A DNA stretch of 64,000 bases from Planococcus citri (GCF_950023065.1 NC_088679.1:10292001-10356000); one strand, 5' to 3'; counted from the stretch's first letter, positions 13,501 to 24,050 are shown. Notes: a model not told the origin generated them from the letters alone. A program made the numbers and translations.

Positions 13501-16500
13501 GAAATTTTCACTGCATCAGAGAACAAGTAAATTTTCGTCCTATCGTGTATTGCATAACTTTTTCTCCTATTACTCTGATGTGAATAATGTTTGTTTGAAC
13601 AAAACTCGTATTTGTTATTGGTAGTTGATTTTCTCGAGCTGAAAGATAGGTATTATATGCATCGTGATTTTTCAAACATACCTCCATGTAAGTATGGGTA
13701 ATAAATTAAATTACTTTGATCTGATAAGACAGTCTGCTTGATAGTCTCAAAATCAATTAAAGAGGTTTTCTGAAATTCCATTTTCGGAATTGAAATACGG
13801 AATGTTTTCCAAAATTTACGAGGAAATTAATCCAAAATGTACGAATTCATGTAACTTGGTAGGTATTACGAAATAAATCACCATGAGCGATCCAGGTGTT
13901 TTGAATTTGTTGAAGATGTTTTTAAGTATGAGTTATCATCTGTAATGCTCATATGGTGATGGTTATGGACATGGAACCAGCGGAAAAGAAAGAACGAACC
14001 AATTCCGAGATTTTTGAACGTAGTATTTCCATAGTATTAGATTTTTCAACGAAACTTTGCCCCACGACTCGGATGAATTTTTTAGGCTGGATGCATGTTG
14101 AAGATTTTGACATTTTGTGTAAAATCGCTGATGAGTAGGTTGATACCTACTTTGCATTATTGATACTTATACATGTGGAAAAATGTATCAATTACTTCTC
14201 AACTATTAATTTGATCAATAATCGTCACCATTTGGTTGGTTTTAGGTGAGAACAGTTGAATGAGATGTTGAGTAAGTTTGTTGAGGTGTGTTCTGGACAA
14301 AATTTACATTTCTTCAAATTTCAGCATTGATTTATTTCAATATTTACGATGAGGCTCATTTACGTAATTCCAACTAAGTAAACACTCAAATCATTTAATT
14401 TACAAAATACCTACATAGGTGCTGAAAATTACGCAACAATAGGTGTGTGACCATTCGACAAGTTGAAAAATCATCAGATTTTCAAGTGTAAAAATACAAA
14501 TGAACTTTTGTGTTCGTATCACTATGCATTGATTTTTTCATTTCAAACTGAATAATTATACATGAGATCAAACGAGCTCAATAGGTAAAAGATTATGAAC
14601 AGCATAAATACACGTTTTTGAAACAAATTCCCAAGTTTTTCAAGGTATACTGCGTGATTCGTAATTTGTTAAAGCTGGCTTTTTGATGTTTCGTTTTCGA
14701 ACTGGAGTTTCGTCACAGTATTCTGATAAGAATGGAGTATTTTTGACTGAAGTCTTCGATTTTCACATACATACGGTGATAAATAGGTAATACCTACTTT
14801 ACGCAATTCTGGCTTCCCATAAATTACTCCGATCCTAAAAACTGATTGATCATTTCAATTTGTAGGAATCCAAATAGATTTACGAAAAAAAACGAATTCA
14901 GGCGGGAACCATGTAAAATCATCACCATATATTTTTTATTTCTGATCATTTGAAAAATCAGTGTTCCTGAATATTAAATCTCGAACCTTGTAAATTCGTC
15001 TGCTATTGAGAAGTATTTCTAACTTGGACATTCGAAGTTGCCCCTGTGCAATACTTTGTAGTTGAAAATTCGAGGATTTGAACTTGCACAGTAGTGTGAG
15101 GTACGTTTTGGATGAATTGATATTCTTCTGATTTGAAGCAGGTAATTTTTAATTAATCGAAGGAGCCAAAGGTCTCGAATTGAACGAGTACTGCTAAGTA
15201 TTTAATTACCATCTGAGATAAAAACAACGAATTGGTTTTTGCAACTTCTTGTACAGTTTTCGAAGTGTTAATTTTCGACCAAATATTTTACAAATTTCAC
15301 GAACTATTTGTACATTTGCAAAAGCAAGCTTCATTTTCGAAAATAAACCAGGTTAAATATCCAGCAACACGTCCGAGGTATTACTTCTCTTGTAATTGGA
15401 TCTTCATAAAAAAATCACACAGATTAATTTGACTCATATTGTACAAAGCAATTTCGAGCAACAACTATTCAAATAGTATCAGCAATATTGTAAAATTAAT
15501 ATCCGATGAATTACACAAATTACCTTTGGAAGGTGAATAATTAGATCCAGTATTTATTCCAACGAATTTAAAATACCTTTGATAGCTCTAGTAGATGAAT
15601 TATTTTCCATTTTTGGATATCGTTTAGTTTTCTGGTAATTTAGTGAATGCACAAATTTTTTAGATGTAACAAGTTGTCTGTGTACAGGTCCATGTTGATT
15701 CGAAAATTATTTCGGTACCTATTGATGGTATTTGGCACATTACGAGTGAAATTATAATCCATCTGGTTCAAAGTTGGTATGTCTGTTGCGAAAATTACCT
15801 GAAGTTGAATTTGAAATGAGTGATTTCACAAATGCGAAAAAAATCACAACCAAAATTTACCGTGATTGTATTGGATAAATTAATCGAACTGTATTTTGCA
15901 ATAATGAGACTAGTTATTTTGAATATGTTATCGAACTGTTGTGCTCATTAATTAGCCAAAATTACGAATTAGAATCCAGGTTGAATTACGAAAAATCATC
16001 ATTAAATGATAAATCACTGGTTTAACAACTCCTTGAATAGGTTGAAAATTCTCAAATTATATGGAACTGGCGAAAATACCAACAGATTGATGAGAATTAT
16101 TCGATTAATTTTGCATCAGATACTTTGTTTTGAATTGGTTTTGGAGCACAATTTGACTGATTTTCTTGATCTGATAAGTCTGATTTTTTGATGCATTTTG
16201 AACTATAAGAATGCTATAGGTGCTAGTATGATGACGTAGGTTTTCAAAATTACCTTGAGTATTTTAATACAAATTGGTGACAATCTGTGGAAATATTTAT
16301 TGATCTGCAGGTGGTTTATGACCGGAACCGTATATTTATTAGAATATTCAGATTAATCACGAACTGATATGTGATTACAGGTCAGGATTCTAATTACTAT
16401 CAGCAAACTGAAGCATTATTTCGATAAAATGTGATCACAACACTGCACTTCTTTAATTACTCAGAAAATATTTCGAAATATTTCTAAACTCTGAATAGGT

Positions 16501-16771
16501 ATATTAGCACACAATTTCGCGAAAAGTTAGATGGTTGTCAAAAATAGAATAAACTACTTCGTATGAAAAGTAAAACTGATCTGCTTCTCAACTTCTCGTT
16601 AGCTTGGTGCTGGTGCATAAATGTTGGCGAGATAACAGTGAAGGTAAGAGATAAAGATTTACCTAAAATACTGTTATCTGTACCAGCTTTGATGGAATAG
16701 GTATTGAAGCAAAGTATCACTGACCAGATACAATGCAAATATTTTGAGCAATTTGAGCAGGAACGATTTTT

Positions 16772-17470
16772 TCATGGGTTTTGATTTGAATCTTCATGTA
16801 CTTTAATTCCCTGTAATTTTGCAATTTCTTTAGCATAACCTCTTGAACTAGGATGAAACCTAGGTCCCATCATGCCATTATTTGCACTAGAACTAGGTTG
16901 AGCTGCTTGTTGCATCGAATTTTGCTGCTGATTAGCAGTTGCTTGAGCAACATTGGGATTTACGAAAGATTGTTGATTATTCAACAAGGGATTCACATTC
17001 GAAGGATGATTTTGATTCCCATTAACGAAATTATTTGCCGAGTTTACAGGTGGATTATTTGCGTTTTGATTCGCACCTTGTTGAGTACAAGAGTGATAGG
17101 TCACTTTTGGAGGTGGAAAAGCTGGAAATTTGAACATCGGAGGGTTTGGCTGACCACGCAGAGTTATGTTTGCACCTTGTAGAGGTGGATTATTATTTAC
17201 AGGAGCACTTTGAACTGGAGCTGTTTGGTTTGAACCAGCATTTTGTCCACTTACGAAATTCGGAGTTCCTCCTAAGTTGAACGGATTCGGATGGAATAAA
17301 TGGTGATTGTTCGGCGAAGCATTCTGCTGAGGTGGCCATATTTTTGGGTTCGGAATGAGCATTTGTCCAGTTGAAGCTGGAGTATTTGCTTGATTTACGA
17401 GAGGAGTACTTTGAAAAGTACCTGATTGTCCGTTATTGGGTCCGCCTTGATAAGTTGGTTGAAGATTCAT
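16772..17470 (-). CDS. Gag-like Asn/Gln/Pro-rich protein of the LTR element (232 aa)
   Basis: This is the longest reading frame in the element. It is in the sense direction about 1.3 kb after the 5' LTR and primer-binding site, where gag is expected. The protein is low in complexity, dominated by Asn, Gln, Pro, Ala and Ser, with a slightly basic C-terminal end (RGYAKEIAKLQG). I see no CCHC zinc knuckle or capsid motif, so gag is inferred from position only. The first 28 codons and the leader upstream are part of a 280-bp tandem duplication (17388-17947). Confidence 0.45.
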   Translation of the reverse strand: MNLQPTYQGGPNNGQSGTFQSTPLVNQANTPASTGQMLIPNPKIWPPQQNASPNNHHLFHPNPFNLGGTPNFVSGQNAGSNQTAPVQSAPVNNNPPLQGANITLRGQPNPPMFKFPAFPPPKVTYHSCTQQGANQNANNPPVNSANNFVNGNQNHPSNVNPLLNNQQSFVNPNVAQATANQQQNSMQQAAQPSSSANNGMMGPRFHPSSRGYAKEIAKLQGIKVHEDSNQNP

Positions 17471-17947
17471 ATTTTCGAAAATAGAATCTGACGAAACACT
17501 GCCTTTGACTATCGTTGATGTCTTTGACTAGACAGGATACCAAGTTTATTGCGTAAATACTACGTTTGGCTAACGTCTTGTTTTACGATAAACTGGATGC
17601 TGGAATTATTACAAAATAACACGTTTGGCTAACGTCTGTATTATGTAATAATTTGAACTGTTTGAATGCTTGATTCACGAGAGGAGTACTTTGAAAAGTA
17701 CCTGATTGTCCGTTATTGGGTCCGCCTTGATAAGTTGGTTGAAGATTCATATTTTCGAAAATAGAATCTGACGAAACACTGCCTTTGACTATCGTTGATG
17801 TCTTTGACTAGACAGGATACCAAGTTTATTGCGTAAATACTACGTTTGGCTAACGTCTTGTTTTACGATAAACTGGATGCTGGAATTATTACAAAATAAC
17901 ACGTTTGGCTAACGTCTGGATTATGTAATAATTTGAACTGTTTGAAT
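17388..17947 (-). repeat. 280-bp tandem duplication over the gag-like start
   Basis: 17388-17667 is repeated almost exactly at 17668-17947; I see only a handful of differences (for example TTTACG against TTCACG). Each unit carries the ORF's start codon region and two copies of CGTTTGGCTAACGTCT. Confidence 0.9.
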
Positions 17948-18722
17948 AATTAAATTATTCGCACAGGTAAGAGAAAATATCACAAAATATTCGCTCAATA
18001 GCAACGCTTGATGACAGCAGAAATAGAACACCTTCTCGTAGTGGAGAAAATAAACATATGAGCTTTATTTCGTTGCTCAGCTCGCTTGCTGGTACCATCG
18101 GATGAAAATAAAAATAGTGGGAGTAGATTATTTTTCCCTTCTTCTCTGCACTTCGAGTTAATGTGCTCGGATGGTCTAGTCTCGTAACAATACAATGTAG
18201 CAATTCGTACGATAAATTTTGCATTACACAATGTATTTTATTTTCAGCCAAAAACTTGTTCCAATACTCTTATTGTTTGAGAGTGTTATCTGAACGCGTT
18301 TCGTAGTGAAATGGCTGTTTTACGTAATATATCGTTGACGAGTAGGTATTACCTACCTCACGTTGCTGATTACACATGATATAAATAGGTAACATTTCAA
18401 CACGTTTTGAACATGCAACGTATATCATATTATGCAAATGGCCTTCAATAATCCATCCAAATTGAAACGAAGTCACCTCTGCAGTAGGTGAATTACGAAA
18501 TCTTTTCTTCTGGAATATCTCCGGATGATTCCTTAAATTTAATTTTCTTATAACTAATTCTTCTTATAAATAGACACGAACACGAACATTGAATAAAGAT
18601 GTGTCCCATGCAAAAGTAGGTATAAGATGAGTAGGTAGGCGCTTCTGCCTGAAGGTGTTGTTTCAGGAGTGTTGAAATTACGAAAAATTCACTGGAATTA
18701 TTCTGGAACAGTGTTTCAACAC

Positions 18723-18745
18723 TTCGAGCCCACCCGGGGGCGCCA
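18723..18745 (-). promoter_or_regulatory. Primer-binding site matching tRNA-Asn
   Basis: The plus strand carries a tRNA 3' end, T-loop TTCGAGC through the terminal CGCCA, two bases before the LTR. Its complement on the minus strand is a primer-binding site starting TGGCGCCCCCGGGTGG. From memory the sequence matches the 3' end of insect tRNA-Asn(GTT). This fixes the minus strand as the sense strand. Confidence 0.7.
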
Positions 18746-18747
18746 AA

Positions 18748-19624
18748 TGTGGAGATATATTCTGCACATTACGATGATGCTGTTACAAGCACATCTCCAT
18801 GTATAGGTCTCACATATGCTAGCTACCTACTTGAGGTCTAGCAGTACCTAGCTTCTGAGAGCTTCATAGGTACCTGGCGACTTACCGCCTCGTTACCTAT
18901 TTTTCGGACACTGAGTGTAATTACGAATACCACACAGACATTTACCTTAAGATTATTTATCTTACGAAATAATAACACATCTTCAGTTGTAATTCAATGT
19001 ATTGTATTCAAGTACATAATTACAACTTACTCAAGCTATATTATTTATACTGGCCTGTACAGTATTACGGAAAGAGAGATATGGCATTTTATGCCCTAGA
19101 AAGTGCAAAGCACATCACCACAGGGAATAGGGAACAGTACACGGATGTGGGAAGGTCCATATATGTTACTCATTAAGATGAGATTTACAATAAGGATCCT
19201 TGGATGTTTTACGTAATAACTCCTGGACCCGAGTGCATCTGAACGACTCTATCAACGTAACTGGAACACAGAACATATTCGAAATAGATCACTTGCTTCA
19301 CCAGTTCATATTTCGTATATGACTGGACTTGTGCTACTAATTTAGTCCATTAGATTTACGCAAATAGCATGGTATAGGTGGTCCTATACCATCTCCGGAA
19401 CATTGATATCCGATGTTTTATCATCGGGAGTCGCCAAATGACTAGCGTTTGGCTCGTTGCTCTCACAACTCGTTGGTCATGAGAGAACTAACTCACCAGA
19501 TGGCGCTTTTACGTAATTAATCCGCCAGATCGCGTATTTACGGAACTAAAATGAGTTGCAGCTGAATGTAGAACAATTTTCTCTCACATGAGTGACAGAA
19601 AATACTGCAATTCCTATCGCTACA
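18748..19624 (-). repeat. LTR (5' LTR in the element's sense)
   Basis: This 877-bp copy matches 5594-6470. It is followed on its right by GTTT, the target duplication. Confidence 0.9.
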
Positions 19625-19736
19625 GTTTTATACTTCAACGCGACTTTAAACTGCTGCCATGCAGCAGATTTTACAGTTTTCAAAATCGCGCTTCAATTCA
19701 CGGGCGTAATTTGAAGCAACTTTTTAGGTTGTCACA

Positions 19737-20313
19737 TTGGCAACTGTCAGCAAAGTAGTCGCCATCTAGTGGCTAATCTCCTAACTAACGAAAAGAGGAT
19801 AACATTTTCAAATTACATTGCTCTTATGCGAGAATTCACGTTTTTCAGAAATTAATTTAAAAATATAGAAATGTGCTAGAAATTTACTTTTTTTTAAAAA
19901 TGAAGAGTGAACTTCACAATTTTTAGGAATGTAAATTTTTTCCTGATCAGAGTTTTTCATATCAGCAAAAAACCATGCAGAATGAAGGCCCTTTTCATCT
20001 TTTTCGCAGCTGTAATCACACACACAATTTTCAATTTTTGACAAAGAAAAATTGAAATTTTGATTGTGTTATCATAATGTGTCTTGATAAAAATGAAGTT
20101 GGATAATTTTCTCTGACGTTTTATTCACGTAAAATGGTAAATGGAATTGTATGTATGATAACAGCTGAAAACGGCTTTCATTCTACGTGGTTTTTTGTTA
20201 ACATAAAAAACGCTGAGTAAGAAAAAAGTACATTCCTGAAAAGCGCGAATCCCCTTTTCATTATCAGTACACAACGCGATGCAGCGCCATCTAACGGGAC
20301 TGACAGTTGCCAA
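19737..20313. mobile_element. Nested MITE with TTGGCAACTGTCAG termini
   Basis: It begins TTGGCAACTGTCAG and ends with the exact inverse CTGACAGTTGCCAA; both ends also carry GCCATCTA just inside. The related element at 56722-57391 lacks this block, so it inserted later. No long reading frame is present. Confidence 0.75.
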
Positions 20314-20574
20314 TTTTCTGCACAGCAGAAAAAAATTTCTGCTGATAAACACGCCACAAGAATATTTTGTAGCATATTTTTATTGCGTAAAGCCGCTACG
20401 CTTCTAAATTACGTGGCGTATTTTTGCACGTTGAAAAAACCAGCCACAAAAATACGCTACGCAAAAATTTCGTAGCGTATTTATTCGCATATTTGCTGAA
20501 AAACGCGCGTAAATGTGGTATTTTGCGCGTGTCTTTCAGCTTAGTATATAAATCTTTAGTCACTTCTACCAAGT

Positions 20575-20645
20575 TCTCTGGTGGCGTAGGTAGCAGGGTT
20601 CCGCTCACAGATCCGGGGACTCGAGTTCGAACCCCGCTGGTGCCA
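20575..20645 (+). other. tRNA-like sequence with Pol III A and B boxes
   Basis: TGGCGTAGGTAGCAGGG (about 20582-20598) resembles an A box and GTTCGAACC (20625-20633) is a B box match. The segment ends GGTGCCA followed by a run of A. The T-stem and acceptor do not pair well, so it is more likely a tRNA-derived (SINE-like) piece captured in the TIR element than a working tRNA gene. A diverged copy lies inverted at about 56870-56950. Confidence 0.5.
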
Positions 20646-20796
20646 AAAAAATTTTCAAGAATATTGATCAATGGCAGATTTTTACGCGTAAATAAAACAT
20701 GCGCCGATTAATGGACAGAAAAAGCATTGGCATAAAGTGTTAAATCTCCTGCCCACGTTTTTATGTTGCGTAAGAGCAGATTTTCACCCCACTGGG

Positions 20797-21084
20797 ATGA
20801 AAAGTATGGTTCTCATGTGAAACGTGATGTCAGCAACATTGTTGATAAGTATGTAAACAGATGTGTCAGGCTTAGACTCGAATAAAGCTCTGGTACAATT
20901 CAATTAGGTATTTTTATCTCGTTTACTGGATTCTACATACTTGTATTATTCCACTAGTGTTCAGTCTTTTTGCATCACCTGATGAAGGCACTGTGTGCCG
21001 AAACGTTGTGTGTGTAATTTCGTGAAAATAAAAACTTCTTATCAAGTTAAAATCTTCCTACTTTCTTGTTTTTTTCAAAAAAAT
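20797..21084 (+). mobile_element. Possible Penelope-like fragment with hammerhead-like core
   Basis: CTGATGA (20979-20985), a GGCAC-TGT-GTGCC hairpin and GAAAC (21000-21004) form the conserved core and stem II of a hammerhead ribozyme. Hammerhead cores of this type occur in Penelope-like retroelements. Stem III would be very short (ACG with CGT) and the base at the expected cleavage position is G, so activity is doubtful. I saw no reverse transcriptase around it. Confidence 0.4.
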
Positions 21085-21164
21085 ATTCAATATTGTAATA
21101 GGTACTTGATTTTTTGATGATTTTTTTAAACGTTATTGTGATATTTAATTTTTCTTGTTTTTAG

Positions 21165-21277
21165 ATTTCTGTCACCAGTGAAGTGTTTGTATACAAAGAA
21201 GAAAATTATCAGAAATTTTTAAGCAGTCATGAAGTTTCGAACAAAATTAATAGCGATATTTTGTACACCATATGGTA
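21165..21277 (+). pseudogene. FAS-like gene B, only the last exon left
   Basis: This is the equivalent of the final exon of genes A and C (starting ISVTSEVFVY) behind a good acceptor TTTTTAG. No other FAS exon lies upstream; the sequence there is retroelement DNA. The final codons are broken by a TA-flanked MITE at 21278, so the tail after TIWY is replaced. The original end, TGACTGAGAAG, resumes at 21694 and the poly(A) signal is kept at 21751. Confidence 0.85.
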
Positions 21278-21691
21278 TAGGGCTACCAAGTACTGACGTC
21301 ACATTAATTTTTCTTGAAACTCAACTGGTTTTGAAAAAAAAATGACAAAAACGGAATTTTCCCATATGTTAATTTCATGTTTTGTCCTATCTAATCCAAC
21401 TACAGGGTGCCCAGAAATATCCAGTACCCCTAAGAAAGTTTTTCATTAAAAATATAGGTTGGCAACGTGAAATAGATGCATATGATTGGTGGAATGTTAT
21501 CTCTCCAGTCCAACAACCAATCATGTGCTATCATTATTATCATTCACTGTGACCAACCCAAGTATTTTAGTAGAAAACTTTTTTAGGGGTACTCGATATT
21601 TCTGGGCACCCTGCACCTACTTACTTTTATCCCCCTAAATTCAGGATTTTATCTGTGACATGGGTATTTGTGACGTCACACTTGGTAGCCG
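21278..21691. mobile_element. TA-flanked MITE in the end of FAS-like gene B
   Basis: The termini GGCTACCAAG...GACGTCAC and their inverse lie between TA duplications (21676-equivalent site: 21276-21277 and 21692-21693). Comparison with copies A and C gives the empty site GGTATGACTGA. A TA target suggests a Tc1/mariner-type origin. A second inverted-repeat element (21403-21613) sits inside it. Confidence 0.8.
21403..21613. mobile_element. Nested MITE with CAGGGTGCCCAGAAATATC termini
   Basis: About 35 bases at each end are inverted repeats with two differences. A relic of the same interior, inverted, lies at about 41190-41310. No coding capacity is seen. Confidence 0.8.
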
Positions 21692-21909
21692 TATGACTGA
21701 GAAGTGAACTAAATAGGTAAGTAAATGATTAGTTGAATAATGTACTTACCAATAAACGATGTTATTTTCATGTAAAATATTCTTTATTCAATTCTCCTAT
21801 AAATTAGTACCTACCTATTTGTCTATTGATTTTTATATGCTTACTTATTGAGAAAAAAAATCTAAGTAAGTACAATAAATTTTCTCTGATAAGTGATAAC
21901 TATAGGAAG

Positions 21910-22401
21910 CAGGGATGGAAACTGAAATGAAAAAAAATATCGGTTATTTTTTTAGCGGTTATTTTTTTCAAAATTATTTATTATGGTTACAGTTAAGGGT
22001 TACGGTTATGACTCAAAAAAATAAAGGTTACGGTTTTCTTTCATTTATCAAAAATTGCACTTCAATGTCAAAAAAGTGCGCCTGCAGCCAAAAAAGCGAA
22101 AAAAATGCTATTTCACAGCCAATTTTTGAGTTTGAAGAAAATTTTAGACAAATTGAGCCCTTTTTTTCTAAAAAAAACATGAAAAATGTCACATTTTACA
22201 CGAAAAAGTGAGATTTTTACTTTAAAAAAATAACCGTTATGTATTTAACCAAAACGAAAAAATGAATCGGTTAAGGTTATGGTTAAAAAATTTCAAATCA
22301 ATAATTTCGGTTATGGTTACGGTTACGGTTACAGTTTTTTCCTCATTTTAGCGGTTAAAATTCATTTCGGTTAAAAATTTTGGTTACGGTTTCCATCCCT
22401 G
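21910..22401. mobile_element. hAT-type MITE with 8-bp target duplication
   Basis: The termini CAGGGATGGAAAC and GTTTCCATCCCTG are flanked on both sides by ATAGGAAG (21902-21909 and 22402-22409). The interior is built of repeated GGTTA/GGTTACGG words. The open stretch inside is low-complexity and not a credible gene. Confidence 0.85.
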
Positions 22402-22468
22402 ATAGGAAGAAGAGAGAGTTTCAATCGGTTGCAATTGAAATATTTTGAGGTAAAGTAGGTATGCGTGT

Positions 22469-22709
22469 CCCGGCAAGCATTTTGAAATATTCAATATTTA
22501 TGTGACGTCACACTGTTACATTGTGGTGACATTTACAAAAAAATATCGGTGTGATATTCCTTCTGCAATATTGTGGGAAAATGTCACCAAAATATTACTC
22601 TGTAATGTCACTGTGACATTCCAGTAGAAACAATATTCCTGGGATGTCTCAGCAATGTCACAAGAGCAATATTGAATCTTTCATTGTGACATTCCAATGC
22701 TTGCCGGGG
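22469..22709. mobile_element. Short MITE with CCCGGCAAGCATT termini
   Basis: CCCGGCAAGCATT at the left matches the inverse of AATGCTTGCCGGG at the right. The interior repeats AATGTCAC/GTGACATT and CAATATT several times in both orientations, so the whole can fold into a multi-branched hairpin. Confidence 0.75.
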
Positions 22710-23247
22710 TAACCGTACCTAATTTTTGTGGAAAATCAATCTAAAAAAATGCAACCAATAGAAAATATTATTGTATTAATATTTTTTAAAGAAAATTACC
22801 CTAAAATTGGTGGATGTGACAATGGCAGAATTGCAAAAAAATAATATTAGAACCTCAAAAAATGTCATCCACTATTTCCTCTTAATTGAGTTAAAAACCA
22901 TGAAAATTTACCGAAACACTTATGGGTACTAGATAAAGGTACTTAGGTAAATACACAGACTATGCAAATGCACCCTACTTTCTTGAATGATAAAAAAGTG
23001 ATGCTTGAACTTTTTATTTAATTATTCGTAAATTGAAAATATGTGCGCACATATTGCTTGATTTGGGTTAAATAAATTTCACTTTAAAATTGAAGAACCA
23101 TAGACTGCATACTAACACAGGAATCAGATAAACAGTTGGTCAATTGAAAATTGATATACCTGAGCTATACGTATATTTTAAAACTAGGGAAAATAAATAG
23201 CGCTGGATTAACATGAACGTAAGATTTTATACATTTGTCGAACATCT

Positions 23248-23537
23248 TCATTTACCTATTCCACCGCCAGCCCTGTAACAGAAAATCGTCATAAACGGTT
23301 AGGTGGTACCTATATTTGCCTATTACGTACATACTCTTATTTATTCATTAAAAAATTACTGAATATACCTAGGTACTATGTAATGTAGAGATATACCTAA
23401 GTAACTAAAAAATGAAATATTGTTTCTTACAATGAAGCAAGCGCAGCTGGACTGATGGGCTTTGGTACGGCCATTACCATTAGACTAGTAGCTAAAATCG
23501 TCATCACCGCAAAACCGATGAAATACATAATCTGCAT
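23248..23537 (-). CDS. Secreted mini-peptide gene B (two exons, 43 aa)
   Basis: Exon 1 runs 23537-23431 and exon 2 runs 23272-23248. Exon 1 has the same 107-nt length and the same phase-2 junction as paralogues A, E and F. The signal peptide is identical to that of copy A (MQIMYFIG... to SLMVMA). The mature part starts VPKPISPAA and ends SLAGGGIGK. The TATA box is at 23657-23664 and the poly(A) signal at 23013-23018. It is convergent with the FAS B relic. Function is unknown. Confidence 0.75.
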
Positions 23538-24050
23538 ATTGATATTTTGTTTGAATGCAAATCTGTGTAAACAATTCACTTAATATGAAATTCGTGCAAT
23601 AGTTAACTGATACAGTGTAAAAGAATGACTGTTGATAATAGCGATTTGCTGAGGAGTATTTATACACTCGCAACAATGTTGCATAAATGCATATTAGGGC
23701 ACAGGTGCCGCTACTCTGGGCTTTGAAGGTAATAAATGGCTGTCTAGTTATGAGAAATGATTTTCTTTGATCAGCTGTCTAAACTATTTCATTTGTGCTG
23801 ATGAAAATACAAGCCATAAATTTCAAATGATTTATTTACCTACCTACCTACCTACCTATCAATATACCTACGTACTTTTCTAAAAATAACTAGGTACCTA
23901 CCTATTCGATGTACCAGGATATTTGGCAATCATTTCTTGCAAGGCTTTATCAAATTAAAGTACTCGTACACTGCACATTGATTATAAGTACCTCTTAGTA
24001 GGTAAGCAGAATGAATATTACAACGTCAGCTTTAAGCAGCTCATATTACT

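Larger units (their letters stand above)
5594..19624 (-). mobile_element. 14-kb LTR retrotransposon, apparently non-autonomous
   Basis: Two direct LTRs of 877 bp (5594-6470 and 18748-19624), which I could not tell apart by eye, flank a 12.3-kb interior. The LTRs start TGTGGAGA and end CGCTACA. The target GTTT is repeated on both sides (5590-5593 and 19625-19628). A primer-binding site just inside the right LTR places the sense direction on the minus strand. The interior has one gag-like reading frame (17470-16772) and a few short open pieces. I found no reverse transcriptase, integrase or protease motif. Matching LTRs mean recent insertion, so the lack of pol is unlikely to be decay at this site. 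The element resembles a large retrotransposon derivative moved by a partner in trans. Confidence 0.85.
19629..20796. mobile_element. tRNA-like TIR element copy 1, right piece
   Basis: This continues the element begun at 5526. It ends with GCAGATTTTCACCCCACTGG, the inverted form of the left terminus, followed by ATG that may match the ATG before the left end. Inside are many GTAGCGTATTT/AAATACGCTAC words in both orientations, a nested inverted-repeat element (19737-20313) and a tRNA-like segment (20575-20645). I see no transposase. Confidence 0.75.

Noticed and set aside
14917..14930. A YGDD-like reading on the minus strand of the LTR element, as in reverse transcriptases
   Set aside because: The frame is closed by a stop just upstream and no other RT motif is near; likely chance.
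18723..18745. Start of a real tRNA gene beside the LTR
   Set aside because: Only the 3' end of a tRNA is present, two bases from the LTR, which is the layout of a primer-binding site.
20575..20645. Functional tRNA gene
   Set aside because: A and B boxes are present but acceptor and T stems do not pair, and it lies inside a repeated TIR element.
20979..21020. CRISPR-like or riboswitch reading of the hairpin near the FAS B relic
   Set aside because: The sequence fits a hammerhead core, and no repeat-spacer pattern exists in this eukaryotic window.
21915..22211. 98-codon reading frame
   Set aside because: It lies wholly in a MITE of GGTTA repeats and low-complexity Lys/Phe sequence.
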